The translations under genes were made by a program, and so were the position numbers. Positions 43,383 through 54,479 of a stretch of 64,000 nucleotides of DNA are shown piece by piece. The stretch is from positions 3,562,832 to 3,626,831 of the forward strand of contig OX465114.1 of the NCBI GenBank assembly GCA_949987565.1, in the 5' to 3' direction. The DNA comes from Luidia sarsii (lineage: Eukaryota > Echinodermata > Asteroidea > Paxillosida > Luidiidae). Each line of letters starts with the position of its first letter. Position 1 is the first letter of the stretch. Under the pieces are notes generated by a model that saw only the letters and a list, made by a program, of their open reading frames with translations, had not been told where the DNA came from and made no database searches.

Positions 43383-44201
43383 ATGAGGACAAAAAACAGG
43401 ACATTTATATATTGCCCAATTTTAAACATGTCTTCCCATTTGGAGATCGACACTCCACGAGTAAACATCATGAATGCTATTTCTGGGCTAAAACGCTATG
43501 CTTGTCATCGCTGCAGCAAAAGCTATAGTCAGCGATATAACCTTCGAAGACATGAAGAAAATGCACACGTTGCGGGTGAATCAAAAATGGACGACATTGA
43601 CGATGATCGTAACATAAGAACATTTCGATCAGCCAATTCTAACGTAGAAGATTATGAACCGGGATTTAAAAGGCGTAGATGTCAGGATTCGGAAACAGAC
43701 AGCAGCGGAACTGAATCTACAATTGATGGCGACGGGACTGAATCTAAGGATGATGGTGACGATTTGGAGGAGAGTGATGACGAATCAGAGGAAGAAACTG
43801 ACGATGACTTGTCGGAAGAAGATGGGTCCAGCTCTGAATTGGAAGATAATATCGCTTACCAAGACTGGTTGAAAGAGGCCAAAGAGGCAACCAAAGATAT
43901 GTGGAATGAGAAACACGAGAAGTACATCGACAATGGTATGGACGAAGATGAAGCCGAAGACAAAGCCAATAGGAAAGCCCGCTGGGCAGTCAAGAGAATC
44001 TTCTTTGACAACTACAAGGATTTCCTGTCAAGTTACTTGCATCTTGAAGAAAATGAAACCCACCAAGTTATTCTCGCAGATCTCAAAGAAAAACTAGATA
44101 AAGGCATGGAAGTTGACAAGTCCCTGGACAGGGTAATGGTTAAACACCATGCCGAATTTCTCGGCTTGTTCCAACATGATGAAAGCGGAAGAAAAAGTTA
44201 G
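43383..44201 (+). CDS. C2H2 zinc-finger protein with acidic and helical regions (uncharacterised)
   Basis: An intact 272-residue frame. Residues about 37-61 form one classic C2H2 finger (YACHRCSKSYSQRYNLRRHE, then NAH). It is followed by a basic patch (KRRRC), a long Asp/Glu/Ser-rich stretch (about 100-160) and a charged helical C-terminal third (YQDWLKEAKEATKDMWNEKH; EDEAEDKANRKARWAVKRIF; DRVMVKHHAEFLGLF). The single finger suggests DNA or RNA binding in the nucleus; the rest may mediate protein contacts. Not GC-rich, unlike the host genes, and flanked by inverted tandem repeats, so it may belong to a mobile or virus-derived unit together with the next ORF. I do not recognise the family with certainty. 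The ATGs at residues 1 and 16 are both possible starts. Confidence 0.6.
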   Translation: MRTKNRTFIYCPILNMSSHLEIDTPRVNIMNAISGLKRYACHRCSKSYSQRYNLRRHEENAHVAGESKMDDIDDDRNIRTFRSANSNVEDYEPGFKRRRCQDSETDSSGTESTIDGDGTESKDDGDDLEESDDESEEETDDDLSEEDGSSSELEDNIAYQDWLKEAKEATKDMWNEKHEKYIDNGMDEDEAEDKANRKARWAVKRIFFDNYKDFLSSYLHLEENETHQVILADLKEKLDKGMEVDKSLDRVMVKHHAEFLGLFQHDESGRKS

Positions 44202-44236
44202 AGATGGTAAGGATTAGAGAATCCTATTTCTTTATG

Positions 44237-44440
44237 AGAGCAAAATGAGCAGGTCGATGAGCAAAATGAGCAGGAAATGAGCAACATGAGCAAAATGAGC
44301 AGGAAATGAGCAGGAAATGAGCAGGAAATGAGCAGGAAATGAGCAAAATGAGCAAGTGAATGAGCAAAATGAGCAGGTGGACGAGTACAATGAGCAGGTC
44401 GATGAGCAACATGAGCAGGTGGATGAGTACAATGACCAGG
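44237..44440 (+). repeat. 11-bp tandem repeat ATGAGCAGGAA
   Basis: Units of ATGAGCAGGAA and ATGAGCAAA, grading into GAGCAGGTCGATGAGTACAA. Inverted counterpart of 43,298-43,378. In one frame its 3' part reads NEQVDEYNEQVDEQHEQVDE, so it could once have coded for a charged repeat. Confidence 0.85.
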
Positions 44441-44467
44441 TCCCGATTCCTGTTTGATATTTTTTAG

Positions 44468-44946
44468 ATGGATGCAACGATGGCGATGAGTACGTTGCCG
44501 ACTGCAAGCAGAGGGTTAAGACATTAGTGAAGAGAATCCTTACCAGGATCGTTTCCAACCGAATTATCAGTCTAACCTATGAAGCGCAAGAACAACTAGG
44601 ATGTGAGGGATGTGAGAAAGAATGGCCGAGTCAATTCGATCACGCCTGTTTGTTTTTTGGAATAGATCCGATATGTTGCTTCAGTGACTATGTAGATGAA
44701 CACTACGAGCGAGCCTCGCAGTCGGTTGATAAGACCAAAGTCGCTCACGTATTTAGTGCGGCGACCAGCCGTCTTGGTGTCGGTCCATTTACTTACGAGC
44801 GAATGAACATAAACGATATCATTGACCAAGTACTCAATGAGTGGAAACTTGATCCTGTCGACCTTAGTCGATCGTTTTATACTAACGTATTCGACATTTT
44901 AACGGAGCTCATAGATGATATGATCAAAAGACTAAATCTTGATTAA
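44468..44946 (+). CDS. Second ORF of the zinc-finger unit (uncharacterised)
   Basis: About 158 residues, open from a splice acceptor (ATATTTTTTAG, exon from 44,468) to TAA. It has no in-frame ATG before MNINDIID, so it is probably a downstream exon joined to an upstream start. It contains a CEGCEKEWPSQFDHACLFF stretch with four cysteines and a histidine that could bind zinc, then YVDEHYERAS and a helical end (DIIDQVLNEWKLDPVDLSRS; ILTELIDDMIKRLNLD). Function unknown. Same base composition as the zinc-finger ORF, which argues that the two belong together. Confidence 0.5.
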
Positions 44947-44949
44947 AAA

Positions 44950-45380
44950 AAAAAAACCTTTGCATGATTGGAACACTTCCGAAAACAAGTACATGTATCG
45001 GTTAAAAATTAAATGTCGTACTTTCCATTTTTATTCATTAATTTCTGTTTTGTAGTTTATTTAACGGTAATTAGGTACGAGGTTTCATTTGCTAGTTATG
45101 TTTCTTTTGTTTTAATAATAGACACGCCGTGTCTTTCGCCGATTACTTTTATTATTATTAATGTCTGATCAGTTTCACGGCGTTTCGTTTACTTATTATT
45201 TCATTATTGTTATTGTTACAAACGTGAAAGAGTTCAATAAATTACTTTAAAACGTATATTGCCCGTTGACCACTCAAGGAATGTTCTGGTGAGTTCCGGT
45301 TGGCTTTAGGCACTCGTTTCGACCTTTATTTACCCCCGCCTGCCTTGTCGCAATTATTAAACAAAAACACACGGTCAGGG
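44950..45380. other. Gene-free spacer
   Basis: AT-rich. An AATAAA at about 45,237-45,242 could be the poly-A signal of the preceding ORF. No other feature seen. Confidence 0.45.
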
Positions 45381-45393
45381 AGGAAGGTAACAC

Positions 45394-46566
45394 CACCTCT
45401 GCACCACCCTCCACCCTCTGCACCACACTCCACCCTCACCACCACCCTCAGCACCACCTCTGCACCACCTCTGCACCACCTCTGCACCACCTCTGCACCA
45501 CCTCTGCACCACCTCTGCACCACCTCTGCACCACCTCAGCACCACCTCTGCACCACCTCTGCACCACCTCTGCACCACCTCTGCACCACCTCTGCACCAC
45601 CTCTGCACCACCTCTGCACCACCTCTGCACCACCTCTGCACCACCTCTGCACCACCTCTGCACCACCTCTGCACCACCTCTGCACCACCTCTGCACCACC
45701 TCAGCACCACCTCTGCACCACCTCTGCACCACCTCTGCACCACCTCTGCACCACCTCAGCACCACCTCTGCACCACCTCTGCACCACCTCTGCACCACCT
45801 CTGCACCACCTCAGCACCACCTCTGCACCACCTCTGCACCACCTCTGCACCACCTCTGCACCACCTCAGCACCACCTCTGCACCACCTCAGCACCACCTC
45901 TGCACCACCTCAGCACCACCTCTGCACCACCTCTGCACCACCTCTGCACCACCTCTGCACCACCTCAGCACCACCTCTGCACCACCTCAGCACCACCTCT
46001 GCACCACCTCTGCACCACCTCTGCACAACCTCCGCACCACCTCAGCACCACCTCTGCACCACCTCAGCACCACCTCTGCACCACCTCTGCACCACCTCTG
46101 CACCACCTCAGCACCACCTCTGCACCACCTCTGCACCACCTCTGCACCACCTCTGCACCACCTCAGCACCACCTCTGCACCACCTCAGCACCACCTCAGC
46201 ACCACCTCTGCACCACCTCTGCACCACCTCTGCACCACCTCTGCACCACCTCTGCACCACCTCTGCACCACCTCTGCACCACCTCAGCACCACCTCTGCA
46301 CCACCTCTGCACCACCTCTGCACCACCTCTGCACCACCTCTGCACCACCTCTGCACCACCTCTGCACCACCTCAGCACCACCTCAGCACCACCTCTGCAC
46401 CACCTCTGCACCACCTCTGCACCACCTCTGCACCACCTCTGCACCACCTCTGCACCACCTCTGCACCACCTCAGCACCACCTCTGCACCACCTCTGCACC
46501 ACCTCTGCACCACCTCTGCACCACCTCTGCACCACCTCTGCACCACCTCTGCACCACCTCTGCACC
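45394..46566. repeat. 12-bp minisatellite CACCACCTCTGC
   Basis: About 97 units of CACCACCTCTGC, about one in six being CACCACCTCAGC, plus rare variants (CACAACCTCCGC). As 12 is a multiple of three, a 442-codon plus frame ([11 protein letters not shown] type) and several minus frames stay open. The repeated-only content, lack of a signal peptide and openness of several frames make a protein unlikely. Confidence 0.93.
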
Positions 46567-46809
46567 ATCTCATTTGCAACACCAATCGGGGTAAATTCAG
46601 CTCCTCTTATACTACTGGAGGGATATGACGTACTTTTCGCGCTGACTGTACTGACTAGTACTACTAATTATTTACAGTGTAGGGCCTATTTTGATTGATT
46701 GAAACTAAGCAATTTTTCTATTGATGAATCCTTTGAAATGTGAAATTTAATATAATATACAACATGAAATTTAAAAACATGAATAGGACAAAAATGGTTA
46801 ATCAGATCA

Positions 46810-49800
46810 TTTGAATGAGGTCAAAGGTCAGGGTCAAGGTTCGATCCCCACAGGGATGTAACGTAACATTTTTCTTCTTCAATTTACCAAGTACAAATCC
46901 AACCTATAAGTATCTGAAATTTCGACCAAAAGTCAACCTGTGCGCATGGCGTGTCGTAAGGTGTCCCAAGATCTGTAACCTCAAGGTTGCAGGTTCGTTC
47001 CCGACAGGGATGTAACTGAACATTTTTCTTCTTCGAATTACCAAGTACAAAACCAACCTATAAGTATCTGAAATTTTAACGAAAAATCAGCTGGTGCGTA
47101 CGGCGTCTCGTGGGTGTCCTACGGTATGTAACTTCAAGGTTGCAGGTTCGATCCCCGGGGATGTAACGTAACATTTTTCTTCTTCAAATTACCAAGTACG
47201 AACCCTACCTATAAGTATCTGAAATTTCGACCAAAAGTCAACTGGTGCGCATGGCGTGTCGTGGGTGTCCCAGGGTCTGTAACTTCAAGGTTGCAGGTTC
47301 GATCCCCGGGGATGTAACGTAACATTTTTCTTCTTCAAATTACCAAGTACGAACCCTACCTATAAGTATCTGAAATTTCGACCAAAAGTCAACTGGTGCG
47401 CATGGCGTGTCGTGGGTGTCCCAGGGTCTGTAACTTCAAGGTTGCAGGTTCGATCCCCGGGGATGTAACGTAACATTTTTCTTCTTCAAATTACCAAGTA
47501 CGAACCCTACCTATAAGTATCTGAAATTTCGACCAAAAGTCAACTGGTGCGCATGGCGTGTCGTGGGTGTCCCAGGGTCTGTAACCTCAAGGTTGCAGGT
47601 TCGATCCCCGGGGATGTAACGTAACATTTTTCTTCTTCAAATTACCAAGTACGAACCCTACCTATAAGTATCTGAAATTTCGACCAAAAGTCAACTGGTG
47701 CGCATGGCGTGTCGTGGGTGTCCCAGGGTCTGTAACTTCAAGGTTGCAGGTTCGATCCCCGGGGATGTAACGTAACATTTTTCTTCTTCAAATTACCAAG
47801 TACGAACCCTACCTATAAGTATCTGAAATTTCGACCAAAAGTCAACTGGTGCGCATGGCGTGTCGTGGGTGTCCCAGGGTCTGTAACTTCAAGGTTGCAG
47901 GTTCGATCCCCAGGCATGTAACGTAACATTTTTCTTCTTCAAATTACCAAGTACGAACCCTACCTATAAGTATCTGAAATTTCGACCAAAAGTCAACTGG
48001 TGCGCATGGCGTGTCGTGGGTGTCCCAGGGTCTGTAACTTCAAGGTTGCAGGTTCGATCCCCAGGGATGTAACGTAACATTTTTCTTCTTCAAATTACCA
48101 AGTACGAACCCTACCTATAAGTATCTGAAATTTCGACCAAAAGTCAACTGGTGCGCATGGCGTGTCGTGGGTGTCCCAGGGTCTGTAACCTCACGGTTGC
48201 AGGTTCGATCCCCGGGGATGTAACAGAACATTTTTCTTCTTCAAATTACCAAGTACAAACCCAAACTATAAGTATCTGAAATTTCGACCAAAAGTCAACT
48301 GGTGCGCATGGCGTGTCGTGGGTGTCCCAGGGTCTGTAACCTCAAGGTTGCAGGTTCGATCCCCGGGGATGTAACAGAACATTTTTCTTCTTCAAGTAAA
48401 TTACCAAGTACAAACCCAACCTATAAGTATCTGAAATTTGAACGAAAAATCAACTGGTGCGCACGGCGTGTCGTGGGTGTCCTAGGGTCTGTAACTTCAA
48501 GGTTGCAGGTTCGATCCCCACAGCGATGTAACAGAACATTTTTCTTCTTCAAATTACCAAGTACAAACCCAAACTATAAGTATCTGAAATTTCGACCAAA
48601 AGTCAACTGGTGCGCATGGCGTGTCGTGGGTGTCCCAGGGTCTGTAACCTCAAGGTTGCAGGTTCGATCCCCGGGGATGTAACAGAACATTTTTCTTCTT
48701 CAAATTACCAAGTACAAACCCAAACTATAAGTATCTGAAATTTCGACCAAAAGTCAACTGGTGCGCATGGCGTGTCCCAGGGTCTGTAACCTCAAGGTTG
48801 CAGGTTCGATCCCCGGGGATGTAACAGAACATTTTTCTTCTTCAAATTACCAAGTACAAACCCAAACTATAAGTATCTGAAATTTCGACCAAAAGTCAAC
48901 TGGTGCGCATGGCGTGTCGTAGGTGTCCCAGGGTCTGTAACCTCAAGGTTGCAGGTTCGATCCCCGGGGATGTAACATAACATTTTTCTTCTTCAAGTAA
49001 ATTACCAAGTACAAACCCAACCTATAAGTATCTGAAATTTGAACGAAAAATCAACTGGTGCGCACGGCGTGTCGTGGGTGTCCTAGGGTCTGTAACTTCA
49101 AGGTTGCAGGTTCGATCCCCACAGCGATGTAACAGAACATTTTTCTTCTTCAAATTACCAAGTACAAACCCAAACTATAAGTATCTGAAATTTCGACCAA
49201 AAGTCAACTGGTGCGCATGGCGTGTCGTGGGTGTCCCAGGGTCTGTAACCTCAAGGTTGCAGGTTCGATCCCCGGGGATGTAACAGAACATTTTTCTTCT
49301 TCAAATTACCAAGTACAAACCCAAACTATAAGTATCTGAAATTTCGACCAAAAGTCAACTGGTGCGCATGGCGTGTCGTGGGTGTCCCAGGGTCTGTAAC
49401 CTCAAGGTTGCAGGTTCGATCCCCGGGGATGTAACAGAACATTTTTCTTCTTCAAATTACCAAGTACAAACCCAAACTATAAGTATCTGAAATTTCGACC
49501 AAAAGTCAACTGGTGCGCATGGCGTGTCGTGGGTGTCCCAGGGTCTGTAACCTCAAGGTTGCAGGTTCGATCCCCGGGGATGTAACAGAACATTTGTCTT
49601 CTTCAAATTACCAAGTACAAACCCAAACTATAAGTATCTGATATTTCGACCAAAAGTCAACTGGTGCGCATGGCGTGTCGTGGGTGTCCCAGGGTCTGTA
49701 ACCTCAAGGTTGCAGGTTCGATCCCCGGGGATGTAACAGAACATTTTTCTTCTTCAAATTACCAAGTACAAACCCAAACTATAAGTATCTGAAATTTCAA

Positions 49801-51243
49801 CCAAAAGTCAACTGGTGCGCATGGCGTGTCGTGGGTGTCCCAGGGTCTGTAACCTCAAGGTTGCAGGTTCGATCCCCGGGGATGTAACAGAACATTTTTC
49901 TTCTTCAAATTACCAAGTACAAACCCAAACTATAAGTATCTGAAATTTCGACCAAAAGTCAACTGGTGCGCATGGCGTGTCGTGGGTGTCCCAGGGTCTG
50001 TAACCTCAAGGTTGCAGGTTCGATCCCCGGGGATGTAACAGAACATTTTGCTTCTTCAAATTACCAAGTACAAACCCAAACTATAAGTATCTGAAATTTC
50101 GACCAAAAGTCAACTGGTGCGCATGGCGTGTCGTGGGTGTCCCAGGGTCTGTAACCGCAAGGTTGCAGGTTCGATCCCCGGGGATGTAACAGAACATTTT
50201 GCTTCTTCAAATTACCAAGTACAAACCCAAACTATAAGTATCTGAAATTTCGACCAAAAGTCAACTGGTGCGCATGGCGTGTCGTGGGTGTCCCAGGGTC
50301 TGTAACCTCAAGGTTGCAGGTTCGATCCCCGGGGATGTAACAGAACATTTTTCTTCTTCAAATTACCAAGTACAAACCCAAACTATAAGTATCTGAAATT
50401 TCGACCAAAAGTCAACTTGTGCGCATGGCGTGTCGTGGGTGTCCCAGGGTCTGTAACCTCAAGGTTGCAGGTTCGATCCCCGGGGATGTAACAGAACATT
50501 TTTCTTCTTCAAATTACCAAGTACAAACCCAAACTATAAGTATCTGAAATTTCGACCAAAAGTCAACTGGTGCGCATGGCGTGTCGTGGGTGTCCCAGAG
50601 TCTGTAACCTCAAGGTTGCAGGTTCGATCCCCGGGGATGTAACAGAACATTTTTCTTCTTCAAATTACCAAGTACAAACCCAAACTATAAGTATCTGAAA
50701 TTTCGACCAAAAGTCAACTGGTGCGCATGGCGTGTCGTGGGTGTCCCAGGGTCTGCAACCTCAAGGTTGCAGGTTCGATCCCCGGTGAAGTAACAGAACA
50801 TTTTTCTTCTTCAAATTACCAAGTACAAACCCGAACTATAAGTATCTGAAATTTCGACCAAAAGTCAACTGGTGCGCATGGCGTGTCGTGGGTGTCCCAG
50901 GGTCTGTAACCTCAAGGTTGCAGGTTCGATCCCCGGGGATGTAACAGAAAAATTTTCTTCTTCAAATTACCAAGTACAAACCCAAACTATAAGTATCTGA
51001 AATTTCGACCAAAAGTCAACTTGTGCGCATGGCGTGTCGTGGGTGTCCCAGGGTCTGTAACCTCAAGGTTGCAGGTTCGATCCCCGGGGATGTAACAGAA
51101 CATTTTTCTTCTTCAAATTACCAAGTACAAACCCAAACTATAAGTATCTAAAATTTCGACCAAAAGTCAACTGGTGCGCATGGCGTGTCGTGGGTGTCCC
51201 AGGGTCTGTAACCTCAAGGTTGCAGGTTCGATCCCCGGGGAAG
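46810..51243 (+). repeat. 151-bp satellite array with tRNA-like core, about 29 units
   Basis: The monomer repeats every 151 bases (GATCC of the B box at 47,150, 47,301, 47,452, 47,603 ...). Each unit has TGGCGTGTCGTGGG, then TCTGTAACCTCAAGGTTGCA and GGTTCGATCC. The last is a perfect Pol III B box; the A-box-like TGGC word starts 44 bases before it, the normal tRNA spacing. A spacer (CTTCTTCAAATTACCAAGTA and so on) fills the rest. The first three units are the most diverged, and two subfamilies alternate (CGAACCCTACC versus CAAACCCAAAC). Confidence 0.93.
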
Positions 51244-51324
51244 TCGAGTCGTTAATTTCATGTTTTTTAATTCTATTAAGGTAACCGAAGGTTTAAATAG
51301 ATTGGTTTTTTAGGGGTGGGTGGG

Positions 51325-51480
51325 GGGGACTCATGAGGCTAGAGGTTCAGTGGCTCGACTGGGAACCTCAAGGCCGAGGGTTCGATCCCGGGTGGATGCA
51401 GGTCTTCCCAGATCAACCGGCCTCCCCAGAACACCCGGCCTCCCCAGATCACCAACCCGCGGCGGTTCGGAGACCTGTCG
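51325..51480 (+). mobile_element. tRNA-like SINE next to the satellite
   Basis: Contains AGAGGTTCAGTGGCTCGA, GGGAACCTCAAGGCCGAG and the B box GGTTCGATCC, then a CCTCCCCAGA repeat and an AATAAAATAAAAT tail. The AACCTCAAGG(C/T)-GAGGGTTCGATCC core is closely similar to the satellite monomer, suggesting a common tRNA-derived ancestor. Confidence 0.6.
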
Positions 51481-51597
51481 CACCCCCTCTACCCCACTAG
51501 ATAAAATAAAATAAAATGGAATTTTACTCTTTTTAAGACAGGTTAGATGTCGAAAAAAAAGTTAAAAGGCATTATTTATTTAATTTGAAACTCGAAC

Positions 51598-51688
51598 AAG
51601 GACCCTGACATCGCCAGGACTCGAACTCGGGTCACCAAGTTAGAAGTTAGAGAGTGTATCCGCTACACCAACACATCCTTCTTACTTA
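51598..51688 (-). mobile_element. tRNA-like sequence, minus strand
   Basis: On the minus strand GTGTTGGTGTAGCGGATACA (A-box region) and GACCCGAGTTCGAGTCCTGG (B-box region) lie at tRNA spacing. It is a different head from the other SINEs. The T stem pairs only partly; probably a SINE or tRNA pseudogene. Confidence 0.5.
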
Positions 51689-51689
51689 A

Positions 51690-52640
51690 AAAAACTTGGA
51701 ACTAATATATAAAGCATCGTATTGAAAGTTAAAAGAAAATATATAAGTACAAACAGTATATAAGCACCAAAACTGCTGTCAACAGTTCCAACTACAAGTG
51801 GGAATGAAGTTTTAAATAAAAAAATTACCATCGTGATTTCTAAAGTGAAATTGACAAATTTTCTAAAGTCCCCATTTGTGGGTACCATAAAAAATGAACG
51901 ATTTTAGCCAAACACGAGCAGAATGTGTTTTAAAATGCTATGGTAGTGAGTATCCTCTCAGTGGGATGGAATTACAGGAAACTTAGCCAATCGTTTGGAT
52001 TTGATGTCCGAAATATTAAAAGTGACATTGTAAATGAAAACATATACGAGTTATTATTGTACTTGAAACAAACGAATGACACAGGAAACATATTAATTTA
52101 CTGTACAGAGGAATATTCTTATTTCAATCTCACCATCCACTGATCATCTATGAAATGTCATTAAAACCAGAATAGAGTATAGTTAAATCATTCAAACACG
52201 GCATGAATTACTGCACCAATACCTTGTCTTCATTTTGTGAATGAATTTACAGATTTTGTCGACTTCTTATAAACCCTAAACCCTTGTTCAAGAATGCAAA
52301 TGAAACCTCTTGAATCTGTATGAAGTGGTTAAGGTCAAATTTCTTTTTAACGCATCTAACACAGATAATAAACCAAATGTCCTTCCCAGTCCTATTGATC
52401 TGGAGGTCGATCCCGGGGGAGGTGGGTTAAGATACAGGCGTACCAAGTTAGCACATCTCAGGCAGGATTATATGCAAAATACAACAAAGCACATGTGAAT
52501 ACTTAATCATTATTTTTAGTATTCCAGATATTAAAGGTTGTGCTGTTGATCCATTGTGCCACTCCCTAGTTTGTCCATATACGGTGAAGATTAGATCTTA
52601 ATTTACTTAAATCACTTCCACCTAACTATGACTACCATAT
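51690..52640. other. Gene-free stretch
   Basis: AT-rich. Short frames at 51,940 and 52,310 show no recognisable motif; they might be very decayed piggyBac flank. Confidence 0.4.
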
Positions 52641-52649
52641 TTGCAATTA

Positions 52650-54110
52650 CCAAGAGATTGAGGACGGCAAATATTCTAAGCCAGAGTTCAGAACTGACAT
52701 CTGCAATGATTCGAAACTGTGGCTACAAAAATACCAACAGCTCACCCAAATGACATTTCGTGTTGAAGCGATAAAGCAAAACATTAGATGGGTGAATCTG
52801 TTTCTTACCGGTGCCAACACAAGACTCTTACACAGTCTGAAACAGCTAGTCTGAAAATGTCATCTAAGGATAAAAAAAATTCAGCGAACCTAGCAATCAC
52901 TGTTAAAAGGATTGCTGGGAAACTGAGCAAGTAAGTTTCATAAACACAAAACATGTGTTTAGTAACTGCTGCCAGGTAATTCATGAAATGACCTCCAATA
53001 TTATGAAAAAGTTACATGAACTACAGTGTACAATTCAGTGATGTTTGGAAGGAATTGAATTGGTTTTGTGTTATGAAGAAAAAAAATGAATACATTATTG
53101 ACAGACGGGGCAAGATCAAGGAAGTCATGGACATGATTGTTCCATGGTGGCAGTCTGCCTACTATCTATCTCGGGAAATCTCTATAGATGAGACAACCAT
53201 CCATTTCAAAGGCCGTACAGGGATGAAGGTGTATAAGCCCAACAAGCCCCATAAATGGGGTTTTAATTGTTGGAACCTTGCAGAAGCAAGAACAGGGTAC
53301 ATTTGGAACTCCGATCTGTACCAGGGGGAAAGAAACAACCCGATGTGGGTATGTATACACAAGTAGTCACAACACTTTGCCAGCCAGTATTCGACCGAGG
53401 ACACCACGTGAAGTCGTGTACATGGACAACTTGATAACTTCCCCTACACTATTCCGAGAACTTGGTACACACGGTGTGGGAGCTTGTGGAAACGCGTTGT
53501 TTCTGTCATGGTATGATCAGAGGCAAGTCAACGTCATGACAACTGTTTAGTCATAACACAATGACTTTTCAAAAAGCAGTGCGTGGTCGAGGCCAGCGAG
53601 AACCGCGTGAGGTTGATAAACCAGTAGCAATTGAGTGCTATACGAAGTACATGGGAGGGGTAGATCGTGCTGACCAAGGAATGTGGTATTACCTCAACAT
53701 CCACACGACATTGAAATGGTGGAAGAAGGTGTTTGTATACCCTCTGGAGGTCAGCTATGTCAATAGCTGGATAATTTGAAAGTCCCTACACGCGGATCAA
53801 GGCAACGGCCAGAGAAGTTCCGGATGACAATCGTCGATGGACTTCTCGATGGTTATGTGCGGCCCGACACCAGACTTGGAGGAGATCCGCAGATGCCCCT
53901 ATCAGACTGACAGACCGGCACTTCCCGGGAATCAACACATACCTCACCCCCAGGAGGACGCACATCGAAGCCAGACTGTGTCGTCTGCTCAAATCGAGCT
54001 GTCTGACGACATCAAACTGAAAGTATTTGTGTGGAATGGGCCAGAAGCCAATGTGTGCTGCAACTTGCTTCAGAAGACATCACACGCTTTTGGACGATAA
54101 AGCGGACTGC
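52650..54110 (+). pseudogene. piggyBac-type transposase, decayed copy 1
   Basis: Pieces in several frames follow the order of a piggyBac (DDE/D) transposase: 53,016-53,340 with SREISIDETTIHFKGRTGMK, the KPHKWGFNCWNLAEARTGYI stretch and YQGE; 53,400-53,550 with YMDNLITSPTLFRELGTHGV; 53,560-53,779 with ECYTKYMGGVDRADQGMWYY and the C-terminal SYVNSW. Aspartates in SIDE, MDN and GGVDRAD correspond to catalytic positions. Frame changes and stops make it non-functional. No clear TTAA-bounded ends were found. Confidence 0.8.
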
Positions 54111-54479
54111 GTTCAGGGCTTCCACAAATAAACAATGGACAATATACATAGAATGAACACTGAGCAGTCACTAAATGTCGACACGCATGTTTTATTTCAT
54201 CTATTTGATTTCCAACTTGAAATAATTGCTTGATTATTTCTCGTTGTATTTGTAAGGATAATACAAGGCACATATACTGGATATTATTGAGAATTGGACA
54301 GATTTGGCTGGCCACACGCAACCAAACAAAGCCCCCTGACTCTATTGACATTTACAACTCGTATGAATGGTGTTGCGTTTCCTGCTTTGAGTGTACCTGC
54401 ACGCATTTCATCCTAGCCACCCTGATTCCTGCACGCATTTAAGCACAGCCTCCCTGATTTGCATATCACTCGCGCCTCC

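Noticed and set aside
45300..46628. 442-codon His/Thr/Leu repeat protein
   Set aside because: The 12-base repeat keeps several frames open on both strands; only the repeat is present, with no signal peptide or other domain.
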